Positions 44,463 to 55,972 of a DNA stretch of 64,000 nt are shown here, one piece after another (the first letter of the stretch is position 1; the number at the start of each line of letters is the position of its first letter). The stretch covers positions 310,001-374,000 of the forward strand of contig MSJH02000546.1 of NCBI GenBank assembly GCA_001931875.2, in the 5' to 3' direction. The translations under genes were made by a program, and so were the position numbers. The DNA is from Byssochlamys sp. IMV 00236. Its lineage: Eukaryota > Ascomycota > Eurotiomycetes > Eurotiales > Thermoascaceae. Below the pieces are notes generated by a model. The model ran no database searches. It saw only the letters and a list, made by a program, of their open reading frames with translations, and was not told where the DNA came from.

Positions 44463-45076
44463 TCAAGCAGGAAACTCCAAATCATACGCCAACGTATCCT
44501 CACATAGCTCCTCCCGAATCTTATGCACCCTATCCGCAGCAATTCAATTAGCTCAGTTCCAAGCAACAGCTTTCACACCTATCCTATCCAACCACAAGCA
44601 ATAAAAAATAAAACCGAAAAAAAAGGACGAAAAAGAAAAGACCCAAAAGCTCACTCCAAATGCGCCGGATGCGAAGCATAACCAGCAACATGTTCCGGCG
44701 ACTCCAGAACAGCCACGAGTCCCATATCGAAGCCCTTTGCGCGGGGCACGGAAATAGGCAGTGGAGATCCCGCATGGAGGGAAATCAAGCCGGGGATCTT
44801 GCCAACCATCGCTTGGCTAATGGCAGACCAGTTGGCGAGCTGTTCGGACGTCACGCCGGGTTTGAGGCGGAAAAGGACTAATATTGTTAGTTAGTTAGGA
44901 ACTGGTTATTATTACTTCCAATAAGGATATAATTTTGTGTGTTTGTTTGGGTTTTAAGTATAATGGTAAGAAAGATAAGAGGGAGGAAACGCGACGATGA
45001 AATGAAATGGAATGAAATGAAATGCGGGGGACGAGGTTAACTAGATACCATACTTACCGATGTGGTAGACGGGCAT
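44463..45076 (-). CDS. Stress-responsive A/B-barrel (Dabb) domain protein
   Basis: Three exons (45058-45076, 44655-44877, 44463-44529) give 102 residues. The first exon is only 19 nt, and the introns are 180 and 125 nt, longer than most in the window. The spliced product starts MPVYHIVLFRLKPGVTSEQL and continues through GKIPGLISLHAG, AKGFDMGLVAVLESPEHVAGYASHPAHLE to EELCEDTLAYDLEF. This is a complete dimeric alpha/beta-barrel domain with the conserved His of the family near the N-terminus. Such proteins include stress-response proteins and small enzymes such as cyclases; the sequence alone does not tell which. The match over both splice joints makes the exon model firm. Confidence 0.9.
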
Positions 45077-45818
45077 GGCTTGTTCTTGATGTGTATTTGG
45101 TTGATTTCTCACTGTTGTATATGTTTTAAGAAAGTAATAACCAGTGATCTATTCAGAAGAAAGGATGATGCTTTTAGTTAAAGAAGAGGAAAGTTGGAAA
45201 GTCCGAATAACGGATCGGCTTTTCGGTCATAAGTAGGAGATAAAAATAAATCCAATAATGAGGGGGGTTAAGTACTTAAAGGTGGAGACACGATCTACCT
45301 AAGATCGGAGACGCACCGATATATATTCAGCGACGGCTTGAACTCTCTCGGTGATGATTATTTAATTGTGTGTATTGATCCTTTAAAATTGAGGGACGAG
45401 GCATGTTGTAAAGGCTCTGGATGAATCTAGTACCACTTGTCTAAAAGGACTAAACGCTGTAATAGCTGGGACCCCTTATATATTTATTCAACCCCCGGGG
45501 TTAGTTGAATCCGTAGACACGTAGAAAAGGGTATAGGAATTCTATCTATGGAATATTCCTTATTTGACAAATAGCATCTATGAGAGATTTTAGATATTGA
45601 TCAGAGCAGAAAACCAATCTACTCGCCATAGCCGTCTTCCCCCTAATAGTCGGAGGAGTCAAAAATCATCGTCTCCACGGAATTTCCGTTTCACAGACCT
45701 GTTTCCACAAGTGTCTGATTTCTTTACCATAGAAGTCTATAGCCGTCAACCGGACGTTAGCGATGCTGACTAGCCTTTGAGGTCGTGTGTATCATAACAA
45801 AAACGAATATAAGAACAA
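45077..45818. other. Upstream region of the Dabb gene and 3' flank of the metalloprotease
   Basis: AT-rich spacer. Part of it (45666-45769) may be an alternative last exon of the metalloprotease gene, described in that entry. No other gene is seen. Confidence 0.5.
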
Positions 45819-48331
45819 TTACGGACTCTGGGTCGGATAGAGTGTACTTACACAACTTACACCTCCATCGATGTTCTGCAGCTCAGGCATCGTGTATATA
45901 GTCATCGGAAGCTCAGCGTCCCTAGGAGCTGTGATGATGCCAAATTCATGAACCGGGCAGCAGTTGCCTGCCATCCATTGACTGCGACCGAAAAACCCAA
46001 TGATCTTGTGGCCAGACCATGGTTCTATCGATGAATCTAGTCAGCTGGTTTCCTGTTGCACTTTGCATGCTTTATGGAAAATGTCTTGAACATACCTAGC
46101 GTGAGGACTTCCTGGTCATCATAGTCCTCTATTGCTCCGTCGACGGTTCCATCGGAGAGGTGAATCCTCATTCCGCTCAAAGCCCAGCTTGAACGAGTGA
46201 TTTCGACTTTCGTGATCTCAACACCTTCGGGAATGTCTATCTTCCTGGATAGATGGCCACCTATTGCAATATAGCGCCTCTATCAGCAAATTGCAAGCAA
46301 TGTTATAGCTTGTACGAACAAAAGATGCTTATTACTTACCGAACTGGATAGGCACTAGGTCCCTCGTCACACGAGGTCCACAAGGGACCTTCTCTCCGTT
46401 GTCATAGTACACAACAGCTCCGTCAATGATCGCACCCACGCGCATATCAACAGCCACTGCTCGAGACACTGTTTTAGGAATACTTGTTAGCATTTCGCGG
46501 TCTGATGTCAGACAATCGCTGTAAACGTACGTTTCCCGTCCTTGATTTGATGAAGGAGCACTGCCCATTCCCACCATCCTAATGCGTCATCGGCTTGTTT
46601 TTCTAGCACTTCGCTTATGATAGAATGTTTCCAAAGGAGAATAGAGGACCCGGGGATGTGGATGGTATTGCCAGATATCAATCGCCAAACGTTTCCGATA
46701 GTTGTATACTGGCCATTCATCCCCAAAATCTTCACTTGGAGAGGAGTGTCTTTGCCAAAGCGCTTCTCGAGTTCAGCAATACTGTGCTCGACATTTTGCA
46801 AAGGTTGAGTGACAGATGGCACAGGTTCCGAAACACCGTTGAACTGCACACAGGCAACACCGACTCTGTGTTTGATGCTGATTTTGCTGGGGATGCCTTC
46901 ATGGTCAAGCACTTCGAACGCCGGTTTACTTGTCTTGTCATTGGAACTCAGAGGAGTATCGCCCGGAAGACGAAATTGTGGTTTCAAGCGGAATGACAGA
47001 GCATCAGCAATATCCCACCTGGCGTCGTTCTCACTGTCCACTACCAACTCACCATCAGAATTGGTATGCGTGCAAAATGCTGTGTGAGGAAGGAAGTTCT
47101 TCGGCCAGTCATGCGCATATCCTCTCGCCATGATCCCCGTCGTGTGCGGTGCACCGAACGCATGGCCTACTTCATGCAAGAAGGCACCTTGGCCAACAGC
47201 ACACGCTTCCCACGCAGTTTCACATTCTCCATTGTCGTTGCCAACAGTGCCATCGGCAGGTGTTGTGTCAAGGAGACAAGCAGGAACCTCTTCTAGGAAG
47301 CGTGGCCATGAGTATGTGAGATGGGAGCCAAATATCCCGAGGGAGATTCCGTTTGGATCACAAGAACCGAGGGCAGCATGTCCTAGAATAAGATCCATCT
47401 GAGATGAAAAGGTCGAGTCTAGAATAAGCCCCGCCACAACCGGATGCTGTGAAGGGAGGAATGGGCTCCCATGTGCGATCAAGGCTTCCTTGAAGTATAC
47501 ATGCAAATCGTCCTTACGGCGAGCGGCAAGATTCTGTTGGGCAACTTGAGCATCTCGCAGCTCTTTCACGGTCTTTTCTGATCGAACTAAGTAGATTTTG
47601 GCCGTCGAACGAGCCCCGTTGCAGCCATCTTCATCATACAGCGATGGCTCATGGTACGCTGCATTCAGGAAGTCTCTGCTGAGCGTATCGGTGCTCCATT
47701 CCTCCTCCAGGCGGAATGACCGTCGTCCCAGGCCCTTGGATCGCATGTCTTCTGCCGTCAATGCTTGCCACATATACGCCGTCATGCGGAATTTGGCAAT
47801 TGCGGCGTTCAGATCACCATGGGCCGTGGAGATGCCACGGTTCTTCGAATGCGGACAGTCGATCAGAAGTGGCGAGTCCTTAGCAATCATAATGGCGAGA
47901 TGGAGAGGCGGTAGCTGTAAGAGAGGCACATAGGTGACATTCAATTGAATTGTACCTTGAACTTGCCCTTCCCGATAATGTTCCACCGTCAGCTGGTTCG
48001 GTCCTGGTGATAATATCACCAAAGCCTTGAAACGGCCTTGGGCAATCGGCCAGGATTGCACGGGGAAAGATCGTGATCCCAGGCCGTCTGCTGTGGAAAT
48101 TGAGATGCTCTCTATCTCACTATATCCGGCTCTCTCGCCATCTCTGGATGGGCATTGGCCGATGAGAAGTACACAGCGCTTGTGACCATGTTAGTGACAC
48201 TGCTTGTTCAAGTGGATTGGAAATTGCGACCGCGCAGGAATTGGTCAACATTATCTTATCCTTACCTGGTGCACAGTTTCTCCATCGACAATATTTTCCA
48301 AATGGAAGGATGATGCTGATGAGGATCCCAT
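45819..48331 (-). CDS. Putative zinc metalloprotease (YIL108W-type) with C-terminal jacalin-like domain
   Basis: Five exons (48266-48331, 46531-48178, 46340-46468, 46096-46260, 45819-46024) give 737 residues. An N-terminal domain (about 1-270) precedes the protease. The active site HEVGHAFGAPH (HExxHxxGxxH, the metzincin pattern) is followed by GIMARGYAHDW, which may supply the Met-turn. Downstream, DMRVGAIIDGAVVYYDNG and FFGRSQWMAGNCCPVHEFGII have the form of a jacalin-like beta-prism, which often binds sugars. There is no signal peptide. The yeast homologue YIL108W is an uncharacterised putative metalloprotease. The 3' end is uncertain: a donor at GATGGAG|GTGTAAG and an acceptor at 45770 would replace the tail with another exon ending at 45666 (757 residues). 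All other joints keep phase. Confidence 0.85.
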
Positions 48332-48690
48332 TTTGCTGAAATATGACGATACTTAGCACCGATAACTCCAGGAGCAAATTAGATTTTAAAACCGCTGATA
48401 TAGGAATTAAAAAAAAGAGACAATATATGGAATATAAAGCACCGATTGTGCTCTCAATGATTCTGTCCCAACCATGATGAAGAGCTCCCTATATATACTT
48501 CCTCAGACGGCATTGAGCAGTTGGGAATCTTGCCGTGTTTACTTGAGTGTCCGCGCTGGAGCCTAAGGATGCCTGGAAGCTAAAGCCGGTGGCGCATCGT
48601 TGGTCAAAAATAGCGTCGGCCACCCCTAAGATAAGCGAGTGGCACGCATAATTAATTATAGCACTTGCTTCGTTTATCTGGTTCTGGTCT
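48332..48690. other. Short spacer between the metalloprotease and ABC-F genes
   Basis: Promoter of the metalloprotease and 3' flank of the ABC-F gene. It holds an A-run near 48409-48417. No gene is seen. Confidence 0.55.
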
Positions 48691-51217
48691 TCAAGATCGG
48701 CTGGAAATTTCCTGGTCGGACAGCATTTTATCCACTCTCCTGGCCAGACTTTGCTCAAATTGACCCACCCCGTCTTCTTGCTCTTCCAATTTGCCTCTTT
48801 TAAGCACAAATACCGAACGACGTCGGCTTGTTGTCTCTTCTTCCTCGTCGGCGAGGCTTTCAAAGGTCTCATCCACTTGTGTTTCATCGTCCCATTTACC
48901 CTCAATCACGGATCGGAGTAGGAAACGATCATGAGAAGCAAGGAGGATAGCACCGTTGAAAGACGAAAGAGCAGAGGCCAATGCAGTGACCGTATGATAG
49001 TCCAGATGAGTGCTAATTTCATCAAGTATCAACAATTGTGGAAAGCTCCAGACAATCCGTGCTAGAGCTAAACGAGCCTTTTTGCCATGACACAGTCAGT
49101 TGGTATTGAACAATTGTTCCAAAAGATCTTACTTACTAGTTGTCCGCCTGATAGTTGAGCAATGGGCACATCAGACGCTATAGGTCCATACAATCCTAAT
49201 GATGAAAGAAGACCTCTCACGGCTCCCTCGTTTAGAGTTCCATGCGTCTCGGACATCATGAGACTCAAGGCAGTTGAACCAGGCTCACTTCGGCCGAATT
49301 CCTGCAATTCTTCGACAGAATGTTGGCTGTAGTAGGCAGTCTTCAATCGTGGATGAAACGAAGTTTTGCCCGCAGAGGGAGTCAATCCGCCAGTCAATAT
49401 GCGCAACAGGGTTGTTTTCCCAGACCCGTTGAGACCCATGATACCGACGCGGTCTCCCATATGAATAACCAAGTTCACACTGTTCAGGACAATGCCACTG
49501 GAGTTAGGATATCGGAATGTAACCCCCTCGAGAGAGAGCAGGGGCCCTGGAAAGCGCAAATCCGTCGCGTCAGGTAGTGTCAGAACCACACCTCTCTCGT
49601 CTGTTGGAACTTCAATATCTGCCCGGCTTTTGAAATGAAAGCCAGCCAGGTCTCTGCTCCGCTTGAACCTTCCTCCATTTGGATTTACTTGGACACCCAT
49701 GCGATCATCGATCCTCTTTTGGCGGGATTTAGCTTGTCGAAGCTTATTGTCGTCGTTTGTCCTTTTTCCAATCTTTATATTCTCGCGGATGTTGGTTTCA
49801 ATATGAGCTATCTGCCTTTCCTGGGCTTCTTTCATGCGTGCCCAGTAGAGCTTCTTTTCTTCGAAATTCCGTTCGTACGCCGCTACGTTTCCTCGGAAAT
49901 ATTCAAGCTTCTGATCTCGAAGAATCAGCATTTCTTCGCAAACGGAATTCAAGAAATTTCGATCATGCGAGACAAGTAGAACGGTCGTCTTAGTTGTTTC
50001 TCGAAGATGTCGAAGGAAATTTTCCAGCCAAATTATGCCCAGTAGATCTAGGAAATTAGTCGGCTCATCCAATATCAGTATATCTGATTCTTGAATCAAG
50101 ACGCTTGCTAGCATGCACCGCATGCGCCAGCCGCCTGAAAGGGTCGAAACTTGCTTATCCAATGCATCTTCCTTGAAGCCTAAGCCTCGCAGAATTTGGC
50201 GGGCTTGTCGCTCTTTGTCAGACAAGCTGGTCTTTTCCACATTAGCCGACGAACGAGCTGGGCGGGTCTATGGCTTATACCTCTTCAAGCTGGGACTGTA
50301 AATCCTGCAGTGTCTCCAACGCAGCCTCTGTTTCCGTTTGAATCGTCTGGGGATCGATAGCTTCCGGTCTTTGGGTGAATCTGAATGGGTTAGAATCACA
50401 GTCAGAACAGATATGCTAGTCGACTCACAAATTCATCGAGATTTCAAGTTTTGCTTCTGCTGCCTTCAAATCCCTCCTGGCTTGCAGACCTCTTGCTCCG
50501 CTCTTGAAACTAGCATTTTTCCTGGCAAGTGAAAGTTCCTCTTCCACCTGCTGAAGACGTGATTTTCGAATAGCGAACACAGGTTGCAAGGGATCATCTG
50601 ATTCGAAACTGCTGGAGATAACTATAGAGAGAGGGAACGATCGATCTCATCAACAAAACATAGCCTTTGAACGAGGAGCCTAAAAGCCAACTTACGATTT
50701 GCAGTTTGAACAGCTCTATTCCGAACACGGTCACTGCTGAGAACGAATTCCAGGACCGTACCCTCCTGGTTTGATTCCCTATCATTTCCCCTCTCATTTC
50801 GAAGATTGGTCTGTTGCAATATGGCAATGCAGGTACTGAACGAAATCCCAGGTATAATTTTCTCAGCCATTGCGCGCAGAAGAGCTAAACAATCGTACTT
50901 CAATCAGCAGTGCATCACACACGACGTAAATAAATTTATTTCTCACTAGATTTTCCGCTTCCATTTCGTCCGAGAAACCCGTAATGGACCCCTGGTTTCA
51001 GTCGCAAGTGACTGTCTGATATGAGTTCTCGACTGCCAGCCTTTGCCTTAGATCTCCCTTTAGCCTTGGAGCTGGATGCAACTTCCGTGGCTTCTGAGGT
51101 GGGAGAGGCTATGCTGATGGTAAGACCGCTCACGTCTACCTTTTTAATATTGTTGTTAACGGAGAACATCCACTTGAGAATGACATTGTTTACTTGCCTC
51201 TTGTGAAGGCTTTTCAT
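48691..51217 (-). CDS. ABC-F family ATPase (translation-associated, non-transporter)
   Basis: Seven exons (51194-51217, 50947-51139, 50696-50884, 50429-50621, 50281-50380, 49137-50231, 48691-49077) give 726 residues without membrane segments. The first ATPase domain has Walker A GRNGSGKS (completed across a splice), signature LSGGW and Walker B ILILDEPTNFLD. A long charged linker (KLYWARMKEAQERQIAHIE) follows. The second domain has GLNGSGKTT, signature LSGGQ and LLILDEISTHLD, where the usual DEPT is DEIS. ABC-F proteins act on ribosomes or in ribosome assembly. The signature joint SGGQL-ARLALARI spans the last intron exactly. Three introns end in AAG in place of CAG/TAG. Intron 1 (54 nt) is in frame and may be retained. 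The exact subgroup (GCN20, ARB1 or other) is unclear. Confidence 0.9.
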
Positions 51218-51872
51218 TCAGATGAAACCGAGTTTCTCTGCATGTTGCAATGATGGGTGGTGTGGGAGAAGGCATAATGGCCTAAGACTTCGTTCAGGTA
51301 GCCGAGCTAGGTTGCAATTATCAGCGGAGAGAGACAGAAGAGATACAAAGAATGAGGGTACTAGTTCCCAAATGGCTTTAGAAGAATAGAATTCATTGCA
51401 AGGAAGGGGACAGTCGTTTTCAAAGGTTATAGATACGGCTTCTAACGGCAGTCGGGGTCTGAAAAGGGTATAGCCGCTGCAACCGAGAAACATGCTGGGA
51501 ATCGATGGCATGCTTCCATAGTATAATTTATTATTATTCGTCAACTTTTTGAGGCTATCCACCGTACAGAGACGCGTCAGACTTAATTCTGTGAACGGAC
51601 ATTTTCCCGCTTCGCCCCCCTACCGGGGTCCGAAAAGCAGGCGAAGGACGTGGTGTACATTCGAGTTTAACCAGGGAGTCACCTTGGGTAGGAATCAATA
51701 GTTGTCATGATTATTTCTCTGCACGTATTAACCTAATCTTAACAGGTCTCATACATTGTTTCCAGGCCTATTCGTCAAAATGCCACCCAAAAAGCAGTAA
51801 GGGTCAGATAGACCTGCTATCGGTCAACGTCGACGATATCTTACTAAATCTTCCCATTCTTCATACACATAT
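51218..51872. other. Spacer between the ABC-F start and the eIF2D end
   Basis: A minus-strand frame at 51218-51562 has no domain. An untranslated first exon of the ABC-F gene could lie here. No gene is seen. Confidence 0.5.
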
Positions 51873-53969
51873 TCAGTTCCCCTTTTTCTTCTTCGTCTTA
51901 TCCACAACTCCAATCCATTGGTTTCTGACTCCACGCCGGGCCAGGGCTGTTTCTATGGCTTTTCTCTGATCTCCTTGTACAAGAACTTCCATAACACCCC
52001 TTGGCGCACCATTGGCCTGAGAGACACTCGTGCTGCTGGCGCATTTCTTTTGTAATTCCTCGGCCAGGAGGTTGGGTAGAATACCAAAAACCTCAAGTCC
52101 CGAAACCTTGCTAACTGTCTTAGAGCCGGTACGACGCTCGAGAGTCACCGTGACAGAGGGTGCGGGACCTGGCTTGGGCTTGACGTCCGCAGTGGTTTGG
52201 TTGTTTCTCAGTATAACGTGATAAGGCGCCATAAGTGTACTGTCCTCGACAATACGTTTCAGAAGTTCATCGCGCGTGACAGCTCCGCGTGCTTGGGTAG
52301 CTCTGTCCTCCGAGGAGGACGAAGTAAATATCGTGTTTGCGAGGAACGGATTCAAGGATATGATACGCCGATTCTCCTTAGAGACGAGGTCCTGCGACTG
52401 AAGGTATTCATCAAGCCGCTTCGAAACGTCCGAATACTTGTAGTAGTTACTCGGGTCACTGCTTGAAAGAGATGGGAAGAGAGTGGGAGTCAACTTCTGC
52501 GTTGGCCTGTAGAGAGTCTGCACGGTAAGAGTTTGACCGACGGACGGATCTCCTTCGCTCGTCGCGGATTTTTGGCCACCAGAAATGGGCTTTCCAGCAT
52601 TCTCAATGGCGTTCTTCGACGGAAGTTTGTACGGGACAAACTGGTTAACAAGGGGATCATTGAAATCGACGTCTAAAATGACAGTCTCCTGTCCGTTTCG
52701 GTCCTTCGACTTAACGAGACCCGCCTTGTCGAGGTGCTTAATGAATTTCTTCACATTCTTCCAGCTGGTCTTTTTGATCTGGTAAAATTGAGCTTGCTGG
52801 GGAGAGTATATTGGGAGATAGGGGGTAACAAGGCTGGAGATCAGAGCAGATGGCTGAATAGGGAACGATAGTCCATGATTCGGCGCGGATGCATTGTCTT
52901 TCTTGTGTTGGTAGAGAGCATAGACAAAAGCCTTGACGAAAGCTTCGTCGATTTCTGGACGGCAAGCTTTGTCAATACCACTTTTCCGCCTGATGTGTTA
53001 TATGTTCTTCCGTACCTTTAGTTGTGGGCTCCTTTTCTTTCTCGATTGGGACGTCCTCCGGTTGTTGCTCAGGAGCCTCGCTCAGTGACACACCACCGTC
53101 CTCTTCCACCTGCTTATCACCTTTCTCTTCCTCCAGAGTCAACTCAGCGACACCCTCTTCGATATCATTTACTTCCTCGTCCCATCCTTCCAGGAACTCT
53201 GGGCCTGGTTTACCCGGTCTGGACGACGAACTCCAAGACCACAACTCATCCCCTTCCCAGTGGAGACCGCGAACGGCATGACCTTTTGCCCCCTGCACCT
53301 CTCCGAGAGACGATACATCAATCTCGCACAATCCAACAAACTGTGGAACCGTAGGCTTGTCCAGGCTCGAAACCGCAACTACGGCACCCTTGACGGCACG
53401 CTCCGGGAACGGGGGCCCATTCGCAAGACCAGGCGTCATCAGATCAGCACCGCTACACAGCTTACCCATCACGAACCCCGGAGTCTGTAGCAGGGGAACC
53501 AGTCGTGGAAAATGCCATAAGGTGTAAACAGACGGGTAAAAACGGCCATCGGCACCAGGTCCATGGTCTATTTTGAACCACAGTATCCGTTCTTCGCCCT
53601 CTGGATGTGTGCCGACATAGACGGTACCTTGGACTTCGCGAAGCTGTGGCCCGGCCGTCGTTGTAAAACGCGCTGATTGTGAGTTGTCTGGGAGGAGAGC
53701 ATTGCGTATCGCGGTGAGGTTTGCAGATGTCTGGTTCGAGCTGGGAGCGGCAGCAGCCTCGTCAGGATTTGTCTCAGATGGAGCAGCGGCCGGAACGGGA
53801 ATCTTGTAGTCTTGAATGATCTGATCTGCTATCTTACGCCTGTCCGAAGAACGCAGAGGCGCAAGGTTTTTGATCTGGAGCTTCAATCAGCATTTCCATG
53901 CGGCAGAAAACGATAAAGGCGTGAGTGCGGGGGAGGGGTAAATGTTACCGTGGGCTTCTTCTTGAACAT
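51873..53969 (-). CDS. tma64: Translation initiation factor eIF2D (ligatin / Tma64)
   Basis: Three exons (53949-53969, 53016-53874, 51873-52954) give 653 residues. Exon 1 is only 21 nt (MFKKKPT); the joint MFKKKPT-IKNLAPLRSSDRRK is the conserved start of the family. A PUA-type RNA-binding region follows (GADLMTPGLANGPPFPERAVKGAVVAVSSLDKP), then an acidic linker, a winged-helix/SWIB-like domain (about 295-500), and a C-terminal SUI1 domain (about 565-653, VSGLEVFGILPNLLAEELQKKC ... QGDQRKAIETALARRGV) ending in a Lys-rich tail. eIF2D delivers or removes tRNA at the ribosomal P site and helps recycle 40S subunits. The acidic linker crosses intron 2 at TTK-EIDEAF. The order and length fit the family. 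Confidence 0.94.
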
Positions 53970-54859
53970 CTTCGATGATGAGGATAAAGTTGGTATCCAA
54001 GGAAGTAAAACAAACAAATATCAACTATCCCCGAGGAAGGCAGCTGAAGCCGCACCAAAGCGTGCTGTGGTCTATTGAGAGAAAAATATCCAAACTAGCT
54101 GTTGAGCAAGCGGGACGATGATGTTATCCCGCGCCGACACAACATGCTTCCCCACAGTCCCCGACCGGCGATAACTTACTTCACTACTAGCACAGGAATC
54201 AGGGCTTGATCCATGGGGAATTTGAAGCCCTACGTACTTTCGGGCCTGGGACACTGGTTCTTTGCCAAGAATGGTGGATTATATCTCCATCGTCGTCCGG
54301 TCTTCCATCTGGACTACGTGGGTTTCCGATATTAGGTCTTGACCTCTCTGACAACGACAGTTTCAATAACAGCTACTTCTCCTGTCCAATCTCTTATCTC
54401 GATTTCATTTATGTTCCAGAAAGCTCACGCGTTGGACATCTCGCTAGGACCCAGCCCTATGTGAAAATGCGGCCTCGGGGCTTAGCAGGAGAGTCCTTAA
54501 ATCAGTATATCTGGACCTCAGTGAAAATCTCCCACTATTGACAGTGAGGAAATGGGGTAAAATACAAGAACATGGAAGTTGCTAAAAGCGGTATGAAGGT
54601 TGGAAGACTTCTTCTCCTGCCAGCACCAGGGAGTCCTTGCAAAAGACCACAATGGAAGGAGCGAAGGCTCTGGAACGAAATGACGACCTACAAGGCAGAC
54701 TGGCGCATGCCTCTTGACTTGCCCCGTAGGGATCATTGCTGAGGGTCAACAGTTTATCATGACTTGCGCGATACTGTGCCCAGTTGCAGCGAATCTCGCA
54801 GCTGTTCATCGTTCAGATGCCACGCTCTTTCTCAATGAGTATATTCCACTCTTTTGGTT
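53970..54859. other. Divergent intergenic region (eIF2D / secreted protease)
   Basis: 890 bp holding both promoters. Frames at 54206-54541 (plus) and 54518-54809 (minus) lack domains and gene structure. Nothing else is recognised. Confidence 0.5.
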
Positions 54860-55972
54860 ATGAAGATCACATTCTTATTTTCTGTGCTCGTTCTAGCACT
54901 GAGTTCTTCTGCTACAGAGTCTTGCCGCGGCAGTTTAGAAATGCCGATCCTAGAAGCAGAGATGCTTGATCCCGTCACGCTGGCCGCTGTCTTGTCTCCT
55001 TACCGTAACCTGGTGGCGTCAGATGGTTATTCAGGTGGGACTGATCATTTCGTCCCAGATGACGTCCGTGTTGAAAGATATGCGAGAGCTGTACCGTGGA
55101 AGGCGAGAGATGCGGAGAGACTCGCATTCCAGAATCCCAATCGAACCGGTCTATATTATCGTGATCGAGTCTTGAACACCAATTCGTATCCGTGGAGCAC
55201 AGTTGGACGTTTGGTGTTCAAGAAATATGAAGGTGACTTAGGTGGTTGGTGCACAGCCTCTCTAATCGGCAGGAATATGATCCTCACAGCAAGTCACTGC
55301 TATCCTTGGGGCTACCGCTCAGGTAGATGGATGCGATTCATACCTGCCTATACCAACGGCAGTGAACCATATGGCGGATCGTATGTCACCAAGTGTCGTG
55401 GAGTGAAGAACACTTTCAACGTCACAGGAATCGACTATATCGTGTGCCAACTCTGTGATCCTCTAGGAGACAAGGCTGGCTGGATGGGCACGCAATGGTG
55501 GGACGACCCAGGCGAATACATGAAGAGATCATGGCGGAGTTCTGGTTATCCCTCCGATTCTTTTCGTGGCCGTGCACAGATGCTCGTGTCGAGCATCAAC
55601 CTCACAGACGTGGATCTTCATGCGGATAAGGGCAAAGAGCTTGAGTCTAGGATCTTCGCCTCTCCGGGATGGTCCGGTGGTCCCATGTGGGAATTTATTG
55701 GCGGCATCCCCAAGATAGTCGGTGTCTGTAGCGGGAGTGAAAAGGACTGCAGCGAGAGCGTGCAAGGATGCTATGGCGCCGAAGGGGTCCTGGACGTTGA
55801 TACTTTCCACGATGTCTCCGCTGGCGGTCGACTGATGACAGATCTTGCCACGTACGCCCTTACTCACTGGCAAGACGATGACCAGGACAGTGATGATGAG
55901 GAATCTCTGGATGATTCTGAGATCGTAAGCAGACTGCTTCCTAAGACAACTGTACGAGACAATATCCTTTAG
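54860..55972 (+). CDS. Secreted V8-like (glutamyl-endopeptidase/trypsin-fold) serine protease
   Basis: A single exon encodes 370 residues starting at the ATG at 54860; an upstream TTG is not a likely start. A signal peptide (ITFLFSVLVLALSSSA) is followed by a probable propeptide to about residue 100. The mature trypsin-fold domain has the triad His146 in LTASHC, Asp192 in GIDYIV and Ser272 in GWSGGPMW. The arrangement resembles V8/glutamyl endopeptidases, which are mostly bacterial, but related genes occur in filamentous fungi. Several cysteines suggest disulfides. The last 45 residues carry a very acidic run (DDDQDSDDEESLDDSE), unusual for a secreted protease. It is probably exported and active. 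The absence of introns is notable beside intron-rich neighbours. Confidence 0.88.
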   Translation: MKITFLFSVLVLALSSSATESCRGSLEMPILEAEMLDPVTLAAVLSPYRNLVASDGYSGGTDHFVPDDVRVERYARAVPWKARDAERLAFQNPNRTGLYYRDRVLNTNSYPWSTVGRLVFKKYEGDLGGWCTASLIGRNMILTASHCYPWGYRSGRWMRFIPAYTNGSEPYGGSYVTKCRGVKNTFNVTGIDYIVCQLCDPLGDKAGWMGTQWWDDPGEYMKRSWRSSGYPSDSFRGRAQMLVSSINLTDVDLHADKGKELESRIFASPGWSGGPMWEFIGGIPKIVGVCSGSEKDCSESVQGCYGAEGVLDVDTFHDVSAGGRLMTDLATYALTHWQDDDQDSDDEESLDDSEIVSRLLPKTTVRDNIL

